Part shown: positions 1-4,250 of the stretch, in pieces | How the letters are laid out: each line of letters starts with the position of its first letter | How positions within the stretch are numbered: position 1 is the first letter of the stretch | Source: DASUZD01 sp036377055 | GTDB lineage: Bacteria > Actinomycetota > Thermoleophilia > Gaiellales > Gaiellaceae | DNA: 5,222 nt | Reading direction: 5' to 3' | NCBI GenBank assembly: GCA_036377055.1 | Contig: DASUZD010000241.1 | Location: 1 to 5,222, forward strand | Notes under the pieces: model-generated | Told to the model about the DNA's origin: nothing | What the model saw: the letters and a program-made list of their open reading frames with translations, nothing else | Database searches by the model: none | Translations under genes and position numbers: made by a program

Positions 1-220
1 ACGAGCGCCGCGACCCCCTAACGTCCCCCAAGGGATCCCCGGGACCCCTGCCGAAACGCTATCGAGACCCGGTGGCGTCCCGTGTGCCGGCTCCGTGACG
101 ATCGCTCCACGCCGATGCGCGGCGCGCGACGGCCGCCAAGCGGCACGTGCCGTCTGGAGCGGCGCCCCGGTTAGAGGTCGCAAAGACGCGGCGCGCGCCT
201 CGGCGGATAGCATCGGGCCG
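1..220. other. Intergenic region upstream of the epimerase gene
   Basis: I see no convincing gene here. Reading from base 1 gives six codons and a TAA stop at 19-21, which could be the last codons of a plus-strand gene to the left, but this is too short to judge. Just after it lie short GC-rich palindromes: GGGATCCC at 32-39, and GTCCC (23-27) facing GGGAC (41-45). These could form a weak hairpin with no following T run. An open frame continues upstream of the epimerase ATG to a GTG at 95, but its 42 residues are Arg/Ala-rich and do not look like any part of that family. Confidence 0.5.
208..213 (+). promoter_or_regulatory. Possible -10 element for a leaderless epimerase transcript
   Basis: TAGCAT fits the actinobacterial TAnnnT pattern and ends 7 bases before the ATG at 221, so transcription would begin at or next to the start codon. 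No Shine-Dalgarno sequence precedes that ATG, which agrees with a leaderless message. I find no good -35 hexamer at the right distance, so this is a weak call. Confidence 0.25.
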
Positions 221-625
221 ATGGCCCCCCGCGGCATCCATCACCTCGGAGTCGCCGTCGCGGATCTCGACGAGGCGCTCGCGACGTACACGCGGCTCTT
301 CGGCGCGCAGCTCGAGCATCGAGAGACCGTTCCGGACCAGGGCGTGGAGGCCGCGTCCGTTCGTGTCGGCGAGAGCAGGGTCGAGCTGCTCGCGGCGACC
401 GGCGAGGACACGCCCGTCGGCAGGTTCCTCGCCAAGCGCGGCCCAGGCATGCACCACGTCGCGTACGAGGTCGACGACCTCCGCGCGACGCTCGCACGGC
501 TCGCAGCCGCGGGCGCCGAGCTGATCGACGAGGAGCCCCGCGAAGGGTTGTTCGGGCTCCAGGTCGCGTTCGTCCACCCCGACGCCGTCCACGGCGTCCT
601 CGCGGAGCTAGTCGCGCATGGCTGA
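221..625 (+). CDS. mce: Methylmalonyl-CoA epimerase (VOC superfamily)
   Basis: The 134-residue product is the usual length for this family, whose enzymes interconvert (S)- and (R)-methylmalonyl-CoA. They act in the cytoplasm between propionyl-CoA carboxylase and methylmalonyl-CoA mutase. Two vicinal-oxygen-chelate half-modules are visible: residues 6-57, opening with IHHLGVAVADLDEAL, and 76-132, opening with GMHHVAYEVDD. The signature stretch TPVGRFLAKRGPGMHH (64-79) and the 'LIDEEPR' segment (101-107) are typical of the family. Likely divalent-metal ligands by family comparison are His8, Glu55, one of His78/His79, and Glu129. The ATG at 221 was chosen because the N-terminus then matches the family exactly. 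The open frame extends further upstream but its content is unlike the family. No mutase or carboxylase gene is in view. The stop overlaps the next gene by 8 bp, implying translational coupling. Confidence 0.93.
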   Translation: MAPRGIHHLGVAVADLDEALATYTRLFGAQLEHRETVPDQGVEAASVRVGESRVELLAATGEDTPVGRFLAKRGPGMHHVAYEVDDLRATLARLAAAGAELIDEEPREGLFGLQVAFVHPDAVHGVLAELVAHG

Positions 626-842
626 TCACGTCCGCCTCGAGATCGCCTTCGACGGCGGCCAGATCATGGGCGCGCTCGTCTCCACGGAATCCGCGGACGC
701 GCTCGACAAGGCGCTCGCGAGCGGCGAGGACGCGAATCTGACGCTCGAGGCGGCGGACGGCCGCTACACCGTCGCGCTGCGCCGAGTCGTCTACCTCAAG
801 CGCTTCTCGCGCGAAAGCCGCGTCGGCTTCGGCAGTCAGTAG
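618..842 (+). CDS. Small conserved-looking protein of unknown function (74 aa)
   Basis: The 74-residue protein starts inside the end of the epimerase gene, with an 8-bp overlap. A GGAG at 604-607 about 10 bases upstream could act as ribosome binding site. Codon use is strongly GC-ended, like its neighbours, so I take it as real. It has no cysteine, signal peptide or membrane segment. Alternating hydrophobic strands (VRLEIAF near 5-11, ALVSTES near 19-25, and YTVALRRVVYLKRF near 50-63) suggest a small beta-rich fold. The layout, an N-terminal strand, a helix of about 20 residues ending in a Gly and then two strands, recalls the small actinobacterial DUF3107 proteins, but I cannot confirm membership. 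It most likely belongs to the same transcription unit as the genes on both sides. Confidence 0.75.
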   Translation: MADHVRLEIAFDGGQIMGALVSTESADALDKALASGEDANLTLEAADGRYTVALRRVVYLKRFSRESRVGFGSQ

Positions 843-877
843 TTAGCGGTACGAGGCCGTCGGGCATCCAACCACGG

Positions 878-1462
878 ATGACCGAGGCCGATCAGGCTGT
901 CGCGCCCGCGCCGCGCGAGTCGAGCGCGCAGATGCGCGTGCTGGTCGCGAAGGCGCAGGCCGGCGAGCGGGAGGCGCTCGAGGAGCTCTACCTGATCCAC
1001 TTCGACCGCATCTACTCCTACCTGCACATGAGCGTCGGCAACCGGCACGACGCGGAGGACCTGACGACGCAGACGTTCCTGAAGATGCTGGAGGCGATCG
1101 GCCGGTTCCGGTGGCAGTCGGCGCCGTTCTCGGCGTGGCTCTTCCGGATCGCCCACAACCTCGCGATGGACCACTTCCGTGCAAGCCGACGGTGGCAGCC
1201 GGAGGAGGACGTCCCGGAGCAGCCCAACTCCGAGGAGGCCTCCGCCGAGGAGGAGGCGATGCAGGCGATCGGCCGTCAGAGCATGCTCGAGCTGATCGAG
1301 AATCTCTCCATCGACCAGCAGCAGGTGCTGACGCTGAAGTTCGTCTTCAACTTCCCGAACGCCGAGGTGGCGACGATCCTCGGCAAGACCGAGGGCGCGA
1401 TCAAGTCGCTCCAGCACCGCGCGCTCGTCTCGCTCCAGAAGCAGGTCCCCCGGAAGCCGTAG
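878..1462 (+). CDS. RNA polymerase ECF-type sigma factor (sigma-70 family)
   Basis: The 194-residue product has the two-domain layout of an extracytoplasmic-function sigma factor, which directs core RNA polymerase to a specific promoter set. Sigma region 2 spans about residues 20-106. It includes DAEDLTTQTFLKMLEAI (58-74, region 2.2) and FSAWLFRIAHNLAMDHFRA (84-102, regions 2.3-2.4), which melt and read the -10. An acidic linker (108-126, nine Glu/Asp with only small or polar residues between) replaces region 3. Sigma region 4 covers about 136-188, with a helix-turn-helix at PNAEVATILGKTEGAIKSLQ (160-179) for the -35. No Shine-Dalgarno sequence precedes the ATG at 878. Met19 (codon at 932) is an alternative start that would keep both domains. 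There is no anti-sigma gene beside it. Instead the stop overlaps the GTG of a GTPase-like gene by one base. Confidence 0.93.
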   Translation: MTEADQAVAPAPRESSAQMRVLVAKAQAGEREALEELYLIHFDRIYSYLHMSVGNRHDAEDLTTQTFLKMLEAIGRFRWQSAPFSAWLFRIAHNLAMDHFRASRRWQPEEDVPEQPNSEEASAEEEAMQAIGRQSMLELIENLSIDQQQVLTLKFVFNFPNAEVATILGKTEGAIKSLQHRALVSLQKQVPRKP

Positions 1463-2373
1463 TGCCTCTGGAGGCCGGGATCGTCGGCCTTCCGAGCGCC
1501 GGCAAGACGACGCTCTTCGAGGCGCTCACGCACGCGCCGGCCTCGACGAACGTCGGGATGGCGCCGATTCCGGACGAGCGGCTCGATCAGCTCGCGAACG
1601 TGGTCGCCTCGAAGAAGGTCACGCCGGCTGCGATCCGCGTCGTGGACGTCCAGGGCACTGGGCCGCAGCTGCTCGGGAACCTGCGCAAGGTCGACGCGCT
1701 CCTCGTCGTCCTCGACGGGTTTTCTGGGACGCGCGTCCCGGCCGACGACCTCGAGACGCTTCGCCTCGAGCTGCTCGTCGCCGACCGCGATCACGTCGAG
1801 CGGCGGCTCGAGCGGGTCGAGAAGCAAGCGAAGTCGGGCGATCCGGCGCTCCGGAAGGAGGTCGAGGAGCTGCGCCGCATCCTCGACCACCTCGACCGCG
1901 GCGGCACGCTCGGCGACTGGCCCGAGAAGCTGCCGCCCGAGCTCGAGCCGCTGACGACGAAGCCGCTGATCGCGCTCGAGAACGGGCCCGGCGGCATCGA
2001 CCTGAAGCTCGAGGCGGAGCTCTCCGAGCTGCCGCCCGAAGAGGCGGCGGCGTTCCGCGAAGGCGCGTCGTCGGCGCTCGGGGAGGTCGTGCGCAGGCTT
2101 TTCGGCGAGCTCGACCTGCTCGTCTTCTTCACGGTCGCCGAGAAGGAGGCCCGCTCGTGGACGCTGCGCCGCGGAGGCAGCGCGCTCGACGCGGCGGCGA
2201 CGATCCACTCGGACATCGCCCGCGGTTTCATTCGCTGCGAGGTGATCCGGTGGGACGACCTCGTCGAGGCCGGCTCGCACACGGAGGCCGCTCGCCGTGG
2301 CCTCCAGCGTCTCGAAGGAAGGACCTACGAGGTGCAGGACGGCGACGTCCTGAACATCCGCTTCAACGTCTAG
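1462..2373 (+). CDS. Shortened YchF/DUF933-like P-loop protein with TGS-like C-terminus
   Basis: This 303-residue protein is related to the Obg-family nucleotidase YchF/OLA1 (usually about 360 residues), which binds ribosomes and hydrolyses ATP or GTP. The P-loop GLPSAGKT (9-16) is intact and a DxxG motif is present as DVQG (62-65). The helical arm falls around 95-155, with a recognisable DRDHVERRLERVEKQAK stretch. The C-terminal DUF933/TGS-like domain covers about 218-303, with VFFTVAEKEARSWTLRRG, GFIRCEVI and the terminal QDGDVLNIRFNV all matching YchF well. By comparison with remembered YchF sequences, about 9 residues of switch I and about 10 residues of switch II (the GLVKGASKGEGLGN region) are missing. 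The NxxE base-specificity motif survives only as its Asn. Nucleotide binding is likely, but normal hydrolysis is doubtful. The GTG start overlaps the sigma stop (TAGTG). The frame is open further upstream, but that part only shadows the sigma gene. Confidence 0.88.
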   Translation: MPLEAGIVGLPSAGKTTLFEALTHAPASTNVGMAPIPDERLDQLANVVASKKVTPAAIRVVDVQGTGPQLLGNLRKVDALLVVLDGFSGTRVPADDLETLRLELLVADRDHVERRLERVEKQAKSGDPALRKEVEELRRILDHLDRGGTLGDWPEKLPPELEPLTTKPLIALENGPGGIDLKLEAELSELPPEEAAAFREGASSALGEVVRRLFGELDLLVFFTVAEKEARSWTLRRGGSALDAAATIHSDIARGFIRCEVIRWDDLVEAGSHTEAARRGLQRLEGRTYEVQDGDVLNIRFNV

Positions 2374-2420
2374 CCGGCTTTGGCGGCCTTGGATGAAGTC
2401 AGTGGTGTCGACCGGTCGTT

Positions 2421-3179
2421 TCAGACGGACGCACGGGCAGAGCCCGCGCGTCCTGATGGTCGGCGCCGCCGAGTCGGCGCCTTCACCGCCTTGACGATCG
2501 CGCTCTGGATCCCGTCGGCGACCTCGTGGGTGAAGTCGACCGAGATCTCGGCGAACCCTGCCGCCGCGAGCTCACGCTCGTATTCGCCCTTCGCCAGCGC
2601 GCCCGCGATGCAGCCGACGTAGCTGCCGCGCTCCGCGCGCTCCTCGGGCGTCAGCCGGTCCTCCGCGACGATGTCGCTGATTCCGACGCGACCGCCGGGC
2701 CGGAGGACGCGGAACGCTTCGCGCAGGACGCGCGGCTTGTCGGGCGAGAGGTTGACGACGCAGTTCGAGATCACCACGTCGACGGACTCGTCCGGGAGCG
2801 GGATCGCCTCCATTTCGCCTCTGAGGAAGCGGGCGTTCGCGACACCCGCCTCCGCCGCGTTCCGGCGCGCGAGCTCGAGCATCTCGTCGGTCATGTCGAG
2901 CCCGTACGCGAGCCCGCTTGGCCCGACCCGGCGGGCCGAGAGGAGGACGTCGATCCCGCCGCCGGAGCCGAGGTCGAGGACCGTCTCGCCCTCGCGCAGC
3001 TCGGCGACGGCCGTGGGGTTGCCGCAACCGAGGCTCGCGAACACGGCCGCTTCCGGCAGCTCGGACCGCTCCGCGTCGCCGTAGAACGAGCCGCAGCAGT
3101 CGTCGCCGCAGCATGAGCCGGCATTCAGCGCGGCCTGCGCGTAGTGCTCTCGCACCTGCTCCTTGACGTCGGTTGCCAT
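2421..3179 (-). CDS. arsM: Arsenite S-adenosylmethionine methyltransferase ArsM
   Basis: The 252-residue product transfers methyl groups from S-adenosylmethionine to As(III), giving methylated and finally volatile arsenicals. The SAM-binding motif VLDLGSGGGID lies at 67-77, the acidic post-II motif region YGLDM at 92-96, and PGG at 161-163. All the cysteines expected of ArsM are present: paired Cys in SCCGDDCCG (23/24 and 28/29), Cys52 in LGCGNP, Cys140 in SNCVVNLS and Cys190 in YVGCIAGA. The ATG at 3179 is chosen because AAGGAG lies 5 bases upstream of it. An in-frame ATG at 3194 would overlap that site and has none of its own. Similarity seems to stop near residue 234, and the last 18 or so residues form an Arg-rich tail that looks like added read-through. 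It is divergent from arsR-arsC, its natural partners. Confidence 0.95.
   Translation of the reverse strand: MATDVKEQVREHYAQAALNAGSCCGDDCCGSFYGDAERSELPEAAVFASLGCGNPTAVAELREGETVLDLGSGGGIDVLLSARRVGPSGLAYGLDMTDEMLELARRNAAEAGVANARFLRGEMEAIPLPDESVDVVISNCVVNLSPDKPRVLREAFRVLRPGGRVGISDIVAEDRLTPEERAERGSYVGCIAGALAKGEYERELAAAGFAEISVDFTHEVADGIQSAIVKAVKAPTRRRRPSGRAGSARASV
2459..2481. repeat. GC hairpin and 9-bp direct repeat inside the arsM 3' end
   Basis: GTCGGCGCC occurs twice in direct orientation (2459-2467 and 2473-2481). GGCGCCG (2462-2468) also faces CGGCGCC (2475-2481) across a 6-base loop, giving a 7-bp pure-GC stem. It lies within the codons for the Arg-rich ArsM tail, between the convergent arsM and YchF-like genes. 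It could slow transcription from either side, but there is no T run, so I do not call it a terminator. Confidence 0.4.
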
Positions 3180-3184
3180 CTCCG

Positions 3185-3190
3185 CTCCTT
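3185..3190 (-). promoter_or_regulatory. Ribosome binding site of arsM
   Basis: On the minus strand this reads AAGGAG, 5 bases ahead of the ATG at 3179. It is the clearest Shine-Dalgarno sequence in the window and decides the start in favour of 3179 over the in-frame ATG at 3194. Confidence 0.8.
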
Positions 3191-3192
3191 TC

Positions 3193-3208
3193 ATCGACGT
3201 TCTTCGAT
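3193..3208. promoter_or_regulatory. Candidate ArsR operator 1 (ATCGA-N6-TCGAT)
   Basis: A perfect 5-bp inverted repeat, ATCGA at 3193-3197 and TCGAT at 3204-3208, with a 6-base spacer. It sits at the predicted arsM transcription start and leader, and about where the arsR -35 would be. Its arms and spacing match a second site 36 bp away, as expected for a dimeric winged-helix repressor of the ArsR/SmtB family. Confidence 0.6.
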
Positions 3209-3214
3209 ACAGCG

Positions 3215-3243
3215 AGGCTAGCTGCTACATTGATGGATGTCAA
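3215..3243 (-). promoter_or_regulatory. Promoter of arsM
   Basis: On the minus strand a perfect TTGACA (-35; plus-strand TGTCAA at 3238-3243) is followed after exactly 17 bases by TAGCCT (-10; 3220-3215), which fits TAnnnT. Transcription would begin near 3208 and leave a leader of about 29 bases carrying the AAGGAG site. The -35 lies inside operator 2 and the start site at operator 1, so ArsR binding should block it. Confidence 0.6.
3226..3231 (+). promoter_or_regulatory. -10 element for a leaderless arsR-arsC transcript
   Basis: TACATT matches TATAAT at four positions and ends 5 bases before the arsR ATG at 3237. No Shine-Dalgarno sequence precedes that ATG, so the message probably starts at or very near the start codon. 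The hexamer 17 bases upstream (TTCGAT, 3203-3208) is a poor -35 but lies within operator 1. Operator 2 covers most of the -10 and the start codon. Confidence 0.4.
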
Positions 3244-3245
3244 TG
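3228..3245. promoter_or_regulatory. Candidate ArsR operator 2 (CATTGA-N6-TCAATG)
   Basis: A perfect 6-bp inverted repeat with a 6-base spacer: CATTGA at 3228-3233 and TCAATG at 3240-3245. It spans the arsR start codon and overlaps the minus-strand TTGACA of the arsM promoter. Its inner arms (ATTGA/TCAAT) differ from operator 1 by only the symmetric central base. Confidence 0.6.
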
Positions 3246-3569
3246 AAGACCCTGCCCGTTCTGCCCCCGATCTGCTGCGGGCCCGAGGCCCTACCGCTGC
3301 CGGTCGAGGCGCGGGAGGAGCTCGCGGTGCGCTTCAAGGCGCTCGCCGACCCGACACGCGTCGCGATCGTCAACCGCCTCTCGGCCGCGGACGAGGTCTG
3401 CGTCTGCGAGCTCAACACCGCGTTCGAGCTCTCGCAGCCGACGATCTCGCACCACCTGAAGATCCTCCGCGAGGCCGGCCTCGTCGACTCGACGCGGCGC
3501 GGGACATGGGCCTACTACCGGCTCGTGCCGGAGGCGATCGAGTCGCTGCGCGGTGCGCTCGGCGGATGA
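3237..3569 (+). CDS. arsR: ArsR/SmtB-family arsenic-responsive repressor
   Basis: The 110-residue product is the usual size for ArsR, a dimeric winged-helix repressor that leaves its operator when As(III) binds. The body (residues 29-105) holds FKALADPTRVAIVNRL, the DNA-reading helix with LSQPTISHHLKILREAGLV, and the wing GTWAYYRLV. Two sets of cysteines are visible: Cys13-Cys14 in the N-terminal arm (PPICCGP), and Cys55 and Cys57 in the DEVCVCEL motif at the start of the DNA-binding region. The first pair plus Cys55 recalls the Corynebacterium glutamicum ArsR1 site (Cys15, Cys16, Cys55). The CVC motif recalls the E. coli type (Cys32, Cys34, Cys37) but lacks its third cysteine. The start could be ATG 3237 or 3243; 3237 is preferred because of the -10 just upstream. 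The stop overlaps arsC by ATGA. Confidence 0.95.
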   Translation: MSMKTLPVLPPICCGPEALPLPVEAREELAVRFKALADPTRVAIVNRLSAADEVCVCELNTAFELSQPTISHHLKILREAGLVDSTRRGTWAYYRLVPEAIESLRGALGG

Positions 3570-3937
3570 CGAACGTCCTCTTCGTCTGTGTCCAGAACGC
3601 GGGTCGGTCGCAGATGGCGCAGACGCTGTACGAGCGGCTCGGCGGCTCCGCGCGCTCGGCAGGCTCGGCGCCGGCGGACGAGGTGCACCCGGTCGTGGTC
3701 GAGGTCATGCAGGAAGTCGGCGTCGACCTCGACGGCCGGGTCCCGCGGCGCCTCGAGCGCGACGACGTCGAGTGGGCCGACCTCGTCGTGACGATGGGCT
3801 GCGGCGACGCGTGCCCGGTCCTGCCAGGCAAGCGCTACGTCGAGTGGGATCTGCCCGATCCAGCGGGCATCTGCCTCACCGACGCGCGCGAAGTGAGAGA
3901 CGAGATCGCGCGACGCGTCGCCGAGTTACCGCGCTGA
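3566..3937 (+). CDS. arsC: Arsenate reductase, low-molecular-weight phosphatase type
   Basis: The 123-residue product reduces arsenate to arsenite in the cytoplasm, supplying the form recognised by ArsR and methylated by ArsM. It has the phosphatase-type anion loop CVQNAGRS, with nucleophile Cys8 and Arg14 (C-X5-R), and the catalytic Asp98 in LPDPAG (96-101). The resolving region reads MGCGDACP, with Cys79 and Cys83, in the position of Cys82 and Cys89 of Staphylococcus aureus ArsC. This spacing is seen in actinobacterial relatives. Whether thioredoxin or mycothiol provides the electrons cannot be read from the sequence. The ATG at 3566 overlaps the arsR stop (ATGA), so both are translated from one message. 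Cys103 is an additional cysteine of unclear role. Confidence 0.94.
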   Translation: MTNVLFVCVQNAGRSQMAQTLYERLGGSARSAGSAPADEVHPVVVEVMQEVGVDLDGRVPRRLERDDVEWADLVVTMGCGDACPVLPGKRYVEWDLPDPAGICLTDAREVRDEIARRVAELPR

Positions 3938-3981
3938 AGCGCCGAGGCACCGCAGCCGACGCCGTGAACTAGGCGTCCTGG

Positions 3982-4006
3982 GTGAGCGCGCCTGGGTTCG
4001 CGCCAC
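3982..4006 (+). terminator. Possible arsRC terminator hairpin
   Basis: GTG (3982-3984), one bulged A, then GCGCG (3986-3990) pair with CGCGC (3999-4003) and CAC (4004-4006) around an 8-base loop. The hairpin begins 45 bases after the arsC stop. There is no T tract, so it would be a non-canonical terminator of the kind proposed in high-GC bacteria, or simply a mRNA-end stabiliser. Confidence 0.35.
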
Positions 4007-4125
4007 GGAAGTCGAGGGCTCGCGCAGATCGGGGACTCGACCTCGAGCATCTTGTATCCAGGAATCCGTCCCTAGCGGAGTTGCGTCTAAATCTCGCTCG
4101 GTCAGCGTGCGAAGCGCGTGGCAGA

Positions 4126-4239
4126 GGTTCCTCAGTATCAGGTCGTTGAGAGTCTGAGGACCACAGAAGCGGCTGCAAATGTGGAACTTTTTGTCCTCAC
4201 AACTCAGCCGTCCGAGGTCCTCAGATTTACTCAACTACC
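4126..4239 (+). ncRNA. Candidate structured RNA or large imperfect palindrome
   Basis: Four inverted repeats are nested in order. P1 pairs 4141-4150 with 4230-4239 (9 of 10, one C/T mismatch). P2 pairs 4154-4162 with 4216-4224 (9 of 9, CTGAGGACC with GGTCCTCAG). P3 pairs 4170-4175 with 4205-4210 (6 of 6, plus a G-U at 4169/4211). P4 pairs 4180-4183 with 4198-4201, plus a G-U at 4184/4197, capped by a T-rich loop. Both wobble pairs exist only in plus-strand RNA. A further copy, TCCTCAG at 4129-4135, could pair with CTGAGGA at 4154-4160 and compete with P2. The structure ends 11 bases before the ATG at 4251, so it may be a leader of that gene, a free small RNA, or the remnant of a small mobile repeat. 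I recognise no known family. Confidence 0.45.
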
Positions 4240-4250
4240 ATGGACTTTGA

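Larger units (their letters stand above)
3938..4250. other. Gene-poor region between arsC and the orphan gene
   Basis: No convincing coding sequence was found on either strand. Open frames exist, from a GTG at 4118 on plus and between 3926 and 4234 on minus. Their codons lack the strong G/C third-base bias of the neighbours, and neither shows a recognisable domain. The first part (3938-4050) keeps the high GC of the genome and holds a bulged hairpin that may end the arsRC message. From about 4060 GC falls, reaching about 52% over 4141-4250, and this part contains a nested inverted-repeat structure described separately. Confidence 0.6.

Noticed and set aside
95..220. N-terminal extension of the epimerase from GTG 95.
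   Set aside because: The 42 added residues are compositionally biased and absent from the family, whose N-terminus matches the ATG at 221.
1276..2280. Long minus-strand open frame of 334 codons opposite the sigma and YchF-like genes.
   Set aside because: It is a GC-driven shadow. Its translation is Arg/Leu/Glu-rich with no domain, while the plus-strand frames show clear family motifs.
2526..3116. Long plus-strand open frame of 196 codons opposite arsM.
   Set aside because: It is a shadow of arsM, with Arg/Ala/Asp-rich content and no recognisable motif.
3180..3194. arsM start at the upstream in-frame ATG (3194).
   Set aside because: The AAGGAG ribosome site lies between this ATG and the one at 3179, so translation should begin at 3179.
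3986..4008. tRNA 3' half, because of a GGTTCG sequence.
   Set aside because: The flanking bases do not form a 5-bp T stem, and no acceptor or anticodon arm can be built. The bases fit a simple GC hairpin better.
3926..4234. Minus-strand 102-codon open frame in the gene-poor region.
   Set aside because: No domain, little third-position GC bias, and it runs into the arsC 3' end on the opposite strand. It also lies across the palindromic element.
4141..4239. Integron attC site: size about 99 bp, with GTTGAG and CTCAAC at the ends.
   Set aside because: attC runs RYYYAAC ... GTTRRRY from 5' to 3'. Here the order is the opposite (GTT first, AAC last), and reverse-complementing does not change that. 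No integrase or cassette array is present.
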